64,000 nucleotides of DNA from CALARM01 sp964431735 (GCA_964431735.1 CAYSLJ010000004.1:20473-84472), one strand, 5' to 3'. Counted from the first letter of the stretch, positions 25,885 through 34,719 are shown. The notes: generated from the sequence alone by a model not told the origin. A program made the numbers and translations.

Positions 25885-27543
25885 ATGGCTGGCATATGTG
25901 AGGACATATCTGAAAAAATGATGAAATATATAGACGGACTCGCAGATGAACAGGAGAAAAAGGAAGTAGATGAACATCTGAGAGAATGTAAAGACTGTCA
26001 GGAAGAATTTCAACTGTTGCAAAAAGTTTCGCCTGACATGAAAAATCTTTCCCTTTTGACTAAAACCTGTCCGTCTCCGGAATTACTTGTAAGATTTTCC
26101 GAACAGGACGTAACATTTAATGAAGGAAAAGAAGTGAGGGCCCATCTGGAAAATTGTTCTTCCTGCAGAGATGAAGTAACACTTTTATTCGAATTAAATC
26201 AGGAACTTTCCCTGGAGCCTTTTGCAGAGATATACAAAAAGGAAACTATTCCTGCATGTCTTAAATCTCTTGTTGAAGAGACCTATCATCCCCCTCAGAA
26301 ACTTGCCAGAAACTGGAACTTTGGAGATTTTCTGTCATCGTTCTTCGGTAGAAAAAAGCTTGTCTCGGCTATGGCTACATGTTCTATAGCTATTTTTATG
26401 GCTTTAAACGGTGTTTTTCAGCTTGAACCGACTTTCCTTTCCCCCGGTCAGCAGGATATGAGTGTTAAACAGGTTCCTGCTCCTGTCGGCGCAGTAATGA
26501 CCAGTGAAAAACTTAGTTCAGACTCTGCAAAAAAGGAAAGTAATTCTCTCTTTGCAGATGAAAGTGTATCGAGAATTACTGTGTCAGGTGAAAGTAAAAT
26601 TCTCCGCTCAAATGAACTTTATGCCCAGAGAGCTCCCGGTATGTCACCTTTAGAATATAGTATTTCTCAGATGGACGGCGTAAGAATTGCCTCTGTAATA
26701 TCCAATAATAAAGAGGTTTCCGTTCAGGTTGATTTAGATCCGTCTTATTCCATTACATCCACCCAGATTTGCCGTATAATAGCACTTGTGTCAAAAGACT
26801 TGAATGTTCCTTCGGAACGTATAGTCATTTATGATAACAGAGGTCTTGTTCTATCTGATAATATAAAAGCCCGGCAGAAGAATGAATATGCAGATTTGAC
26901 CGAACAGCAGAGACTTGAACGGCATAATTTCGAAGAAGTCCTTACAAAGAATGCTCAGAATGTTCTGGATAAGGAACTTGGGCCGGGAAAAGCTGTTGTT
27001 TTTGTAAGCAGTAATATAAATTTTACAGTTAATGAGCCTCTGTCTATTCCGGGAAGAACGGTTGTCGTTAACGAAGGAGATAAGGGATATGCTATGGCTC
27101 CTGCTCTGGAGGAAGAAAAAAGTAATATTTCAACTGATACTATAGATGCAGATAAAAAAGACAGACCATATTTTTCTAAAGGTAAAGATTTAAGTAACAG
27201 GAAGGATTTGAATGTAACAGTTTATCCTCCCGGTACTATTAATAAACTCGATGTTCAGGTGACACTTAATGATACGGAATATAATCAGGAAATTGTGAAA
27301 AATATTGTTTCAAACACTGTCGGTCTGGAGCAGGGAAGGGATAAAATAACTATAGTCAACAGGAATTTCAAAAATATGGCAGAAGCAGGATCTTCCAATA
27401 TAAGTTCCCCTGCACCTGTAGTATCTGCTGAAAATTCCCCCTATGGGGCACAACATGGTCATACAAAATTCTTCGGTGTTGTTTCTTTAATACTGGCTGC
27501 CATATTCCTGGTTCTATCGGTAAGGATTATTGCAGGAAAATAA
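25885..27543 (+). CDS. Twin zinc-finger anti-sigma factor with FliF/YscJ-like periplasmic domain
   Basis: The cytoplasmic N terminus carries two anti-sigma zinc fingers: C5...H31-x3-C35-x2-C38 and C62...H87-x3-C91-x2-C94. A transmembrane helix spans 158-179. The long extracytoplasmic part resembles the RBM3 and collar region of the flagellar MS-ring protein FliF. The first half is about 255-325 (SISQMDGVRIASVI, PSERIVIYDNRGLVLS), a collar start is 340-385 (LDKELGPGKAVVFVSSNINF), and the second half is 443-495 (VYPPGTINKLDVQVTL, VGLEQGRDKITIVNRNF). A second transmembrane helix at 529-549 ends the protein three residues from the C terminus; the FliG-binding tail is absent. The start ATG 25885 follows aggggtga. 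It presumably holds the upstream ECF sigma factor at the membrane and may form a ring. Confidence 0.82.
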   Translation: MAGICEDISEKMMKYIDGLADEQEKKEVDEHLRECKDCQEEFQLLQKVSPDMKNLSLLTKTCPSPELLVRFSEQDVTFNEGKEVRAHLENCSSCRDEVTLLFELNQELSLEPFAEIYKKETIPACLKSLVEETYHPPQKLARNWNFGDFLSSFFGRKKLVSAMATCSIAIFMALNGVFQLEPTFLSPGQQDMSVKQVPAPVGAVMTSEKLSSDSAKKESNSLFADESVSRITVSGESKILRSNELYAQRAPGMSPLEYSISQMDGVRIASVISNNKEVSVQVDLDPSYSITSTQICRIIALVSKDLNVPSERIVIYDNRGLVLSDNIKARQKNEYADLTEQQRLERHNFEEVLTKNAQNVLDKELGPGKAVVFVSSNINFTVNEPLSIPGRTVVVNEGDKGYAMAPALEEEKSNISTDTIDADKKDRPYFSKGKDLSNRKDLNVTVYPPGTINKLDVQVTLNDTEYNQEIVKNIVSNTVGLEQGRDKITIVNRNFKNMAEAGSSNISSPAPVVSAENSPYGAQHGHTKFFGVVSLILAAIFLVLSVRIIAGK

Positions 27544-27577
27544 AATAGAGCAGGTTGTATTAAAATAATAACCTTGA

Positions 27578-27613
27578 TTGAACCCGTCACGACTGTCCAT
27601 TGTCCGGGTTCAA
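27578..27613. terminator. Bidirectional hairpin between convergent genes
   Basis: ttgaacccg and cgggttcaa form a perfect 9-bp stem around cacgactgtccattgtc. It lies between the FliF-like anti-sigma gene and the convergent TPR gene and overlaps the latter's stop codon. No U run follows directly. Confidence 0.5.
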
Positions 27614-29391
27614 TGTTTCATAGATCTGTTAATTTCCTCTGACAGTTCTGTTAGTTTTTTCTGCTGCAACGGCCCTGCTGAAGCAAGGGCAGTAAATGTA
27701 TATTGCAGTGCCAGATTCAGTTGATCATGTGCTTTGATTTTATATTTAGGGCTTTTACTGTAAGCCAGACCCAGATAATAATTTGCCTGAGGATAATAAG
27801 GTGATTGTTTTACCACATATTCTTCAATTTTAATTGCTTCTTCCCAGTTACCGAGTTTATAATAACAGTAGCCCAGAAGTGAAAGTATTTCTATGTTGTT
27901 TTCATCCAGTTTTCTTCCTTCGTCAAGTGCCTTGAAAGCCGAAGGATAATCTTTTGTTTCCATATATAGTTTCCCCAGTGCCAGTCTTGTCCTTACAGCT
28001 TTTTTATCCAGAGACAGAGATTTTTTCAGAAATTCCATAGCCTTTTCAGTATCCCTCTGTTCCAGATAGACTTCACCTTTTTTTCTTATTAAATCTGCTG
28101 AATGACTGTCGATTTTTAACCCTCTGTCATAGGCATTCAGAGCCTCTGTGAAAAGCATTTGCTGTGTAAAAGTATCACCGAGATTTATATAATAAACCAC
28201 TTCTTTCGGGTTTATCTTGATTGCTTTTTCATAATAATTTGTTGCATTAGTAATTTCTTTTTTCTGGTAATAGAGATCACCGAGGATTTTATAGAAAGAA
28301 CTGTTGTTCCCGTCTACTTTGAGAGCTGCTTCACAGGTTTTAACAGCTTCATCTATAGAGCCTTTATTTCTGTATATATCTATGAGCAGTCTGTAACTTT
28401 CGAAATAGGAAGGCTCTATTGATATGGATTTTTTGAGAGAGCCAATGGCTTTTTCATCTTCTCCGTATTTCATATATGCTTTTGCAAGATTAAAAAAAGC
28501 CTGACGATTTCGGGGATTATTTTCTGCGGCTTTTATATATTCCTCAAGGGAACTGTCTGGCATGTTGAGCCTGTCATAACATGCTATGAGATTTTCTCTG
28601 GCCTGTGTCATGTTTTTATTCAGTGCAAGGGATTTCCTGTAGTATTCTATTGCTTTCTCTGTTTCACCTCTGTAATCGTACATGGCACCGAGATTGTAAT
28701 ACAGTGTAGGGCTGTCAGGATTAAGCTGACTTGCCCTCTCATACTGTGCAAGTGCTCCCGCCATATCTCCGCCTTTAAACAGAGTCCATGCATATTCTTC
28801 TACTGCTTTCCAGTTCTGAGGGTCCAGGTTAATTACTATTTTGTAAGTTTCCTGAGATCTTTTAATCTGATTTATACTCATATAGACACGGGCAAGTTCA
28901 AGATAGGGCTTCGGACTTCTCGGTTCTATCTCGATTGCTCTTTTATATTCTCTTTCTGCCCAGTCAGGTTTCCCCTGAAGTTTATATAATTCTCCTATTG
29001 ATATATATACATCCAGGGCATCAGGTTTTACCATTATAGCCTGTCTGTAATTATTTTCTGCCATAGTATATTCTTTCTTCGCCGCATAAACTTTTCCCAG
29101 ATAATAACAGGCTTCGAAATTTTGTGGAGCTGCCTGCAATATTTCTTTATATATTTTCTCCGCTTCATCAAGTTTTCCCATCATCTGACATGCATAACCC
29201 AGGGAAAGTTTTATTTCCATGTTGTTTCTATCCAGTTTCAGAGCTTCTAATAATTCTTCTGCCGCCCCTGCCCAGTTTTGCTCTTTTATATATTCTTTGC
29301 CTGCTGCTATATGATCTGAAAGTTCATTTGAATAAGCCGGTCCGGCAAATAATATCATCATATATATTATCATATATATTATCTTTAACAT
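27610..29391 (-). CDS. Exported TPR-repeat protein
   Basis: The N terminus MLKIIYMIIYMMILFAGPAYS looks like a cleavable signal peptide (cut after AYS), so the protein should be outside the cytoplasm or in the periplasm. The rest (about 570 residues) is a near-continuous row of about 14 tetratricopeptide repeats (AEKIYKEILQAAPQNFEACY, ATNYYEKAIKINPKEVVYY). ATG 29391 fits the aagga site nine bases upstream; ATGs six and three codons earlier would extend it slightly. It converges with the anti-sigma gene. Such TPR solenoids often assemble envelope complexes or act in type IV pilus or secretion systems (PilF-like), but a specific role cannot be assigned. Confidence 0.88.
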   Translation of the reverse strand: MLKIIYMIIYMMILFAGPAYSNELSDHIAAGKEYIKEQNWAGAAEELLEALKLDRNNMEIKLSLGYACQMMGKLDEAEKIYKEILQAAPQNFEACYYLGKVYAAKKEYTMAENNYRQAIMVKPDALDVYISIGELYKLQGKPDWAEREYKRAIEIEPRSPKPYLELARVYMSINQIKRSQETYKIVINLDPQNWKAVEEYAWTLFKGGDMAGALAQYERASQLNPDSPTLYYNLGAMYDYRGETEKAIEYYRKSLALNKNMTQARENLIACYDRLNMPDSSLEEYIKAAENNPRNRQAFFNLAKAYMKYGEDEKAIGSLKKSISIEPSYFESYRLLIDIYRNKGSIDEAVKTCEAALKVDGNNSSFYKILGDLYYQKKEITNATNYYEKAIKINPKEVVYYINLGDTFTQQMLFTEALNAYDRGLKIDSHSADLIRKKGEVYLEQRDTEKAMEFLKKSLSLDKKAVRTRLALGKLYMETKDYPSAFKALDEGRKLDENNIEILSLLGYCYYKLGNWEEAIKIEEYVVKQSPYYPQANYYLGLAYSKSPKYKIKAHDQLNLALQYTFTALASAGPLQQKKLTELSEEINRSMKH

Positions 29392-29520
29392 AATTATCAT
29401 TCCTTTCATGCTATTTTTATCCCATGTGACGGGAAAATATTATATCATAATTTATAGTGTATTTCATAATTTATTATAATTTAAGAGTATAGGAATTTTT
29501 ATTCTGATTGAACTATTATA

Positions 29521-29576
29521 TGGTTGAGAGTTCAGGGTTGATTTCAATTCTCAACCTTCAACCATCAACTTTAAAC
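29521..29576. repeat. Inverted heptamer repeat (ggttgag words)
   Basis: ggttgagagttcagggttga on the left and caaccttcaaccatcaac on the right have a 7-bp period (gttgatg, gttgaag, gttgaga) and complementary arms. Confidence 0.6.
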
Positions 29577-29699
29577 AACTCGCCTGCAGGGCGTTAAGTT
29601 CATCGGTCTTGACGGGTAAGAGTAACAATATAAATAGATTTTTACCATAAAGGTCTTAACTTTGATAACAATTCATGTTAAAATATAATATATAAGATA

Positions 29700-29869
29700 C
29701 TATACTTTTGCAGATTTTAAAAACTATAAAAAAATAATCCATTCAATTTTTAGGTGTCAGGTGTTGTGTGTTGGGTCAGGAAGATTAAAAACCAGAATTC
29801 GGAACCCGAACTTATTTAACTATAAAGTCAGTAAAAACAAGGAACTTATGAAAAAGTGCAAAACTATAG
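29700..29869 (+). mobile_element. Miniature inverted-repeat element, family F1 (copy B)
   Basis: Starts ctatacttttgcagatttta and ends agtgcaaaactatag, an inverted pair. The inside shares aactataaa(g)tcagtaaaaacaaggaa with copy C and contains heptamers of the ggtgtca/ggtgttg type. It lacks the GTGACGC core of the other copies, so it is shorter (170 bp). Confidence 0.65.
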
Positions 29870-29883
29870 ATATAAGGCAAGCG

Positions 29884-30012
29884 TTCAGCTATCAGCAGTC
29901 AGCTTTTACAGGAATTACATAATAAATGTCGTTAAATATTTTTTCAGACTGATTTACACAGTCAGGCTTTGTAAGTTTTAGCTGATAGCTGATAGCTAAC
30001 TGCTGAGCGCTT
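29884..30012. repeat. Long inverted heptamer repeat (agctgat words)
   Basis: Left arm gcgttcagctatcagcagtc, right arm made of agctgat, agctgat, agctaac, tgctgag and cgc. Both arms keep period 7 and are complementary over about 25 bp; the loop is about 75 bp. Confidence 0.7.
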
Positions 30013-30088
30013 ACGATATAAGATAATCTCTTTTATTGATGGAGGTTGAGAGGAAATAGATAAATCTATAAATGATTTAAAAGTAGCT

Positions 30089-30733
30089 TTGAAATTTAAA
30101 CCGGGAGCTTTTGAGGAGAAAATTCGTTACGAAACTACAGGTAAGATTACCAGAAAGGTTAATTTTCCTGTTCCTCAAATAGCTGAATCTACCTTTATTG
30201 CAACAATTGTACTGGAACTTGTGAATGTACTCGATGAAGGGGTAATGGAATTAAGCTTTTTAAACGAAAAAGCTACCTATATAGTTGCCGGAAATATTAA
30301 GGAAGTTCCGTTTAACGGAGCATGCGGCAGGGTAAGTCTCAGTCAGGACGGAGAAATAACATTCCTGGAAGGAGAACCTGTAAAAACCGGTATAAAGGGC
30401 ACATTGATATTTCCTCAACGATTTCTATCAATAGGCGATTCATGGGAAAATTCTATGACCATGGAATTGCCTTATTTTGCAGAACCCATTGATTTTATAG
30501 TCCGTTCCAGTCTTGAAAAATTTGAACTCTACGGAGAAGAGAAGATCTGTGCAGTTATAAATAATATTCTCTATCCTATTGAAGAAGCAAAAGCAGGGAA
30601 GTTTCAGGGTAAGGAAATAATTTATTTTGATTATGAACTTGGAAGAATGATAAAATCAATTTTAAAGATGAGGATTGTGTCGAATATTTTCGGTATTACC
30701 TTTGAACTTCAGGTAAATACCGCCAGTATATGA
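30089..30733 (+). CDS. Hypothetical protein, about 214 residues
   Basis: I do not recognise this protein with confidence. The beta-rich sequence (GTLIFPQRFLSIGDSWENS, KIRYETTGKITRKVNF) resembles secreted or lipoprotein-type domains such as DUF6263, in which a GDxW motif recurs, but no signal peptide is visible. The start is unclear. TTG 30089 lacks a ribosome site, whereas the same frame is open back to 30050, where gagagga lies just before an ATA codon at 30056; translation could use a rare start or begin in a disrupted upstream region. The histidine kinase gene starts 18 bp downstream, suggesting an operon. Confidence 0.55.
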   Translation: MKFKPGAFEEKIRYETTGKITRKVNFPVPQIAESTFIATIVLELVNVLDEGVMELSFLNEKATYIVAGNIKEVPFNGACGRVSLSQDGEITFLEGEPVKTGIKGTLIFPQRFLSIGDSWENSMTMELPYFAEPIDFIVRSSLEKFELYGEEKICAVINNILYPIEEAKAGKFQGKEIIYFDYELGRMIKSILKMRIVSNIFGITFELQVNTASI

Positions 30734-30751
30734 GACTATATTTTTGAGTTT

Positions 30752-32995
30752 ATGAGAGAAGGGAATCTTACCGGTATGGGGGAGAAGATACACGAACACT
30801 TTAATGAAGAATTGATTTATATAACCGGAGAAATTACAACTGCTATTTCCTCCAACCTTTCCAGTGATACAGGGAAAATATTTACAGTTTTTCTTGCTAC
30901 AATTGAACGATTTATATCTTTTCATCATGCCTGTATTGCATTGATTGGAAATAACGGCGGGAGAGTAAAACTGCTACTTTCCAATGAATATAAAGAAATT
31001 AAATTTGACAGCAGTATATATATTCCACCTGAAGGCACTGTCAGCGGATGGGTAATTTCAAATAAAAAGCCTTTTTTTGCAGGAGAACTGAAAAGAGATA
31101 TTTTTCCTGCAAGTGCAGTTATGGAAAGTTCCAGGAATCAGAATTCATGCATAGCAGTTCCCGTTTATTCAAATAATAATTTTATAGGTTCTTTTACATT
31201 ATGGAATGAGGAAAAAAATAAGTACAGAGAAAAAGATCTCTTAATACTGGAGTATTTATCAGGTTTTCTTTCTATTGCAATAGAAAGTTCCAGACTCTAC
31301 AGGGAAGCAAAAGAGAGTGAAGCTGAACTGGCTGCTCTGGTTCAAATTGGCGAAACACTGTCTTCTACTATGGACCTTGATGTATTAAGTAGAACTGTAA
31401 TAGAAGAACTTGACAGGGTAATTTCCTTCCCTTATGCAGGTCTTTATCTTTATGATGAAGACAGCGGTAATCTTACCCTTGTCGATGCAAAGGGAGTTGA
31501 GGGAGAAGAACGGAGAATAAGTCAGGAAGAATTAATGAACCGTCATCCCGGGTGGGTTATAAAGAATAAAGCCACTCTCCATGTAAATAATGTCTCCTGT
31601 GATGAAAGAGTTCGTTTTCCCGTTACTTCTGATTATGAAATCCCTTCGTCACTCTGTTATGTCCCCATGTTATATCAGGGTAAGTGTTATGGCATAATTG
31701 GTCTTGCAGGTATGAAGAAAAATTATTTCACCGCCGATCATGTAAGACTTGTTACTGCCGTGGCAAAACAGGTTGCCATTGCTTTTTCCCGGGCCCATCT
31801 GTATCAAAAAGAAAAAGAAATGGTCTGTAAATTACAGGATGCAAATAAACTTAAAGATGAATATATTGCCAATGTAAGCCATGAATTAAGAACCCCTCTT
31901 ACTGCAATTATCGGATTTTCCTATCTTCTTAAAGGAGGTCGTCTTGGATCTATTTCTCCTGTACAACTGGAATTAATTGAAGATATACTTACCAGTTCGC
32001 AAAATATGTTACATTTAGTCGAAGATCTTCTGGATCTGTCAAAACTTCAGGCAAAAAAGATAAATTTGAATAAGAAAGAGACAGATCTCAAGGTTATCGT
32101 ACAGGAAGTTATAACAACTGCCAGGGTAATGGCAGAACAGGTGGATGTAAGTCTGGAAAGTTATGTTGATAAAACCTTTCCTCTCTTATTTGTCGATCCT
32201 GACAGATTGAGACAGGTAATATTAAATCTTGTGACAAATGCCATTAAATTTAATAAAGAAGGCGGTTATGTCAGGATTTATCTGAAAGATGAAGCAGAAT
32301 GTCTGCTTATAAAGGTTTCCGATTCTGGTATCGGTATTAAGCCGGAAGATCAGTCTGCTGTTTTTGAACAGTTTCGCCAGGTAGAAGGGAGCGGAACAAG
32401 AAGGTTCAGGGGGACAGGGCTAGGGCTTTCCATCTCCAGACAGTTGATTGAACTTCATGGCGGTAGTATTTTACTTGACAGTGAGGTGGGAAGAGGTAGC
32501 ACTTTTACTATTGTACTGCCAAAAGATCAGGTAAATATAAAAGAACATACAGATAATGTATCTTCCATTGATATGGCCGGAGAAGAGAGTATTATAGAGG
32601 ATAAAATGGAAGAAAAAGAGAAAAAAACTGTATTGCTGATAGAAGATGATAAATCCATAAGGAAAATGGTAGAGTTTTTATTTAAAGATGAATTCAAGTT
32701 TATATTTGCAAGAGATGGTATTGAAGGTCTCGGACAGACCCTGAGACATATGCCTGATCTCATACTTATGGATCTGGCTCTTCCCAATATGGACGGATAT
32801 GAAACTACAAAGATTATAAAATCTATTGAAAGAACAAATAATATACCAATAATAGCTTTCACTGCAAGGATTACGGAAGAGGATATGGATAAAGCTGCCC
32901 TCTGTTCTTTTGATAAGATAATAAACAAACCTTTCGATCCCACCAGACTGGTAGGTGAAATAAAAGAATTTTTATCTAAAAGGAGCCATGTTTAA
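30752..32995 (+). CDS. Hybrid sensor histidine kinase: GAF-GAF-HisKA-HATPase-REC
   Basis: Two GAF-type sensor domains (about 25-185 and 200-355) precede a HisKA domain with the phosphoacceptor H377 in VSHELRTPL. A HATPase_c domain follows with N box NLVTNAIKFN, DSGIGI and FRGTGLGLSISRQL. The protein ends in a receiver domain (about 625-747) with acidic residues in LLIEDD, phosphoacceptor D674 in LILMDLALPNMDGYE, and conserved AFTA and NKPF. No transmembrane segment is visible, so it is a cytoplasmic sensor. The partner output regulator is not adjacent. ATG 30752 lacks a strong ribosome site; ATG 30776 (MGEKIHEHF) is a plausible alternative start. Confidence 0.92.
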   Translation: MREGNLTGMGEKIHEHFNEELIYITGEITTAISSNLSSDTGKIFTVFLATIERFISFHHACIALIGNNGGRVKLLLSNEYKEIKFDSSIYIPPEGTVSGWVISNKKPFFAGELKRDIFPASAVMESSRNQNSCIAVPVYSNNNFIGSFTLWNEEKNKYREKDLLILEYLSGFLSIAIESSRLYREAKESEAELAALVQIGETLSSTMDLDVLSRTVIEELDRVISFPYAGLYLYDEDSGNLTLVDAKGVEGEERRISQEELMNRHPGWVIKNKATLHVNNVSCDERVRFPVTSDYEIPSSLCYVPMLYQGKCYGIIGLAGMKKNYFTADHVRLVTAVAKQVAIAFSRAHLYQKEKEMVCKLQDANKLKDEYIANVSHELRTPLTAIIGFSYLLKGGRLGSISPVQLELIEDILTSSQNMLHLVEDLLDLSKLQAKKINLNKKETDLKVIVQEVITTARVMAEQVDVSLESYVDKTFPLLFVDPDRLRQVILNLVTNAIKFNKEGGYVRIYLKDEAECLLIKVSDSGIGIKPEDQSAVFEQFRQVEGSGTRRFRGTGLGLSISRQLIELHGGSILLDSEVGRGSTFTIVLPKDQVNIKEHTDNVSSIDMAGEESIIEDKMEEKEKKTVLLIEDDKSIRKMVEFLFKDEFKFIFARDGIEGLGQTLRHMPDLILMDLALPNMDGYETTKIIKSIERTNNIPIIAFTARITEEDMDKAALCSFDKIINKPFDPTRLVGEIKEFLSKRSHV

Positions 32996-33020
32996 AAAGA
33001 AGATAATAAAGGTTGCATTA

Positions 33021-33069
33021 AAAAATGACAGGTGATTTTCCATTTTATATAAAATCACCTGTCATTTTT
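33021..33069. terminator. Perfect 19-bp inverted repeat (family F3)
   Basis: aaaaatgacaggtgatttt and aaaatcacctgtcattttt flank a 11-bp loop. It follows the kinase stop codon by 25 bp and ends in TTTTT, so it can terminate transcription on either strand. The loop and right arm recur at 22694-22730, so it is also a dispersed repeat. Confidence 0.7.
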
Positions 33070-33132
33070 AAACATAATAAGATTGACTTTTTGACTGAGA
33101 TAACTTATACTGAAGTAATAATTCAGACTTAT

Positions 33133-34020
33133 ATGAACAGATTTACCTTTATAACAGTAATTTTAATATTATTCTTCCTGTTTCCCTGTGTGATACAGGC
33201 CGGAGAACCTGTATCTGTAAAAGGAACTATAGTGAAGATTGACGTTTCAGGGATGATACTTAAAAAAGCAGATGCCAGAGAGATCAACTTTCACCTTTCT
33301 GATAAAACTATTTTTGTAAAAGAAAACCTGAGCTGTACTGTCGATGATTTTATTCTTGGCGATAGTGTGTATTGTTTTTACGATCCTTCTGTTTCATCTA
33401 AAGAATTACTTGCTTTAGTAGATAGTAAAAGCGGAGACTCTATGTCCGGTGAAACAAACAGTAACTGGCTATTACTCCTTCAAAAAGCTTTTTACGGAGA
33501 AAAGGAATCTTTAAGAGGAACTGTAAAAAAGATTATAAAAGGAGAGTCTATAGTAAGAATTCTCACTGAAAATAATCAAGAAGAAGAGTTATATATAATG
33601 AAGGATCTTTTATTCTTTGATCAAAACCGTCTCATGGACTTTTCATGGGAGAGATTAAAAAAAGGAATTATTCTGGAAGTTATTGCCTACAGGAAAGATA
33701 AAAGATTGAATGTTTTTTACGTAGAACTCTGTGGTAGTGTAAAGAATAACAGGGTCACCAGTAAATTCGGTACTTTTACCGGTGAAATATCCTGGGTAGA
33801 CCTTAAAAATCAGATAGTTGAAATAAAAAATTCTGGAGCAAAAAAAATGAAATTTAAAATTACAGGTGATACAGTACTTTTTAACTGGGATATATGTGAA
33901 CATATAGAATTCAAAGATTTACTTAAAGGACAGAAAGTAAAAATAGAAAGTATTATTTCACTGAATAATACAGGTGAGGCTATTATTTTAGAAGTTGGCG
34001 ATCAGGAGCTTTATTATTAA
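33133..34020 (+). CDS. Exported protein with repeated OB-like (DUF5666-type) domains
   Basis: MNRFTFITVILILFFLFPCVIQAGEP is a signal peptide, so ATG 33133 is the likely start; the frame is open 36 codons further upstream, but that part reads through the F3 hairpin. After cleavage about 270 residues contain two or three beta-rich segments with a shared pattern (VKGTIVKIDVSGMILKKAD, LRGTVKKIIKGESIVRILT, FTGEISWVDLKNQIVEIKN), similar to DUF5666-like OB folds. These recur in exported proteins of unknown role. No ribosome site is obvious. It lies upstream of rpsO but is probably an independent unit. Confidence 0.65.
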   Translation: MNRFTFITVILILFFLFPCVIQAGEPVSVKGTIVKIDVSGMILKKADAREINFHLSDKTIFVKENLSCTVDDFILGDSVYCFYDPSVSSKELLALVDSKSGDSMSGETNSNWLLLLQKAFYGEKESLRGTVKKIIKGESIVRILTENNQEEELYIMKDLLFFDQNRLMDFSWERLKKGIILEVIAYRKDKRLNVFYVELCGSVKNNRVTSKFGTFTGEISWVDLKNQIVEIKNSGAKKMKFKITGDTVLFNWDICEHIEFKDLLKGQKVKIESIISLNNTGEAIILEVGDQELYY

Positions 34021-34089
34021 TAGCTATTGATATTCTTAAAATAAAAGTCAGAACGATAAAAACTGATAGGAATGGAGGTGTGTGAAGGA

Positions 34090-34359
34090 ATGGCACTTCT
34101 TAAAGAAGAAAAACAGACAATAATCGATGAGTATAAGAAGCATGAGAGAGATACCGGATCTGCAGATGTTCAGATAGCTTTGCTTACAAAACAGATAAAC
34201 AAGCTGACAGAACATCTGACAAGTTTTAAGAAAGATCATCATTCTCGCAGAGGTCTTCTTATGAAGGTTGGTCGCAGAAGAAGACTGTTAAATTATCTCA
34301 AAAACGTTGATCTGGAGAAATACCGCGGTCTCATAAAGAAGTTAGGATTGAGAAAATAA
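34090..34359 (+). CDS. rpsO: 30S ribosomal protein S15
   Basis: S15 binds 16S rRNA in the platform of the small subunit. The 89 residues match the family: DTGSADVQIALLTKQINKLT, HHSRRGLLMKVGRRRRLLNYL. ATG 34090 is preceded nine bases upstream by ggaggtg, giving the usual MALLKEEK start; an upstream in-frame ATG at 34072 overlaps that ribosome site and is rejected. The rpsO-pnp order is conserved across bacteria. Confidence 0.97.
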   Translation: MALLKEEKQTIIDEYKKHERDTGSADVQIALLTKQINKLTEHLTSFKKDHHSRRGLLMKVGRRRRLLNYLKNVDLEKYRGLIKKLGLRK

Positions 34360-34365
34360 AATAAG

Positions 34366-34425
34366 AGCTGGTATAGTTTTACTGAGTTTTCAATCTGATT
34401 ACTTTACCTGTACCAGCTTTGTTTT
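34366..34425 (+). terminator. rpsO terminator
   Basis: agctggta and taccagct form a stem around a 35-nt AT-rich loop and are followed by ttgttttt. This is a plausible Rho-independent terminator after rpsO. Confidence 0.6.
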
Positions 34426-34465
34426 TACTGACCTGAGCATAAGATAAAATTATTTTAAGGTAGTT

Positions 34466-34566
34466 TATTTAAATAATTTAAGGGTATAGGAATTTTCATT
34501 TTTAATGGCGTAAAGTAAAGCTTTAGATGAAGATTAAGTAGAAGCAGTTTATCTAAATAATTTATT
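34466..34566. repeat. Dispersed repeat family F2 (copy 2)
   Basis: The segment matches 23781-23866 (ggtataggaattttcat, aagctttaa/gatgaa, agtttatctaaataattta). It is bordered by near-identical direct repeats tttatttaaataattta and tttatctaaataattta. Confidence 0.6.
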
Positions 34567-34603
34567 GAATATTATTATAGAGAATAAAAATTTAAGAAGG
34601 AGG

Positions 34604-34704
34604 TAAACCTGGCTTGTTTTCCTTCCTTATTTTCTGTTTTGCAGGAAAAGGGATTAATTTGATAATCAGTCTATTGCCGGCGATTTGATATGAAGCCAGG
34701 TTTT
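34604..34704 (+). promoter_or_regulatory. Long-range stem in the pnp leader
   Basis: aaacctggctt (34604-34614) can pair with aagccaggttt (34692-34702), closing a loop of about 77 nt that ends 16 nt before the pnp start. In E. coli the pnp leader forms a long stem cut by RNase III for autoregulation; a similar role here is inference. Confidence 0.45.
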
Positions 34705-34719
34705 AATTAAAGGTCAATT

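Larger units (their letters stand above)
29392..30088. other. Intergenic repeat cluster
   Basis: About 700 bp without a clear gene hold a fragment of family F2 (29484-29505), a GGTTGAN heptamer hairpin (29521-29576), F1 element copy B (29700-29869) and an AGCTGAT-type heptamer hairpin (29884-30012). A possible promoter area aaaatataatatataaga lies near 29681. Confidence 0.6.
34360..34719. other. rpsO-pnp intergenic region
   Basis: The 360 bp contain the rpsO terminator, an F1-type motif ttactgacctgagcataag (34425-34443), a full F2 repeat (34466-34566) and the structured pnp leader. Confidence 0.6.

Noticed and set aside
25885..27543. A true flagellar fliF gene
   Set aside because: It lacks RBM1-RBM2 and the FliG-binding tail, has zinc fingers in front, and no flagellar genes are nearby.
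33025..33132. 36-residue extension of the exported OB-like protein
   Set aside because: It reads through the F3 hairpin and would place the signal peptide internally.
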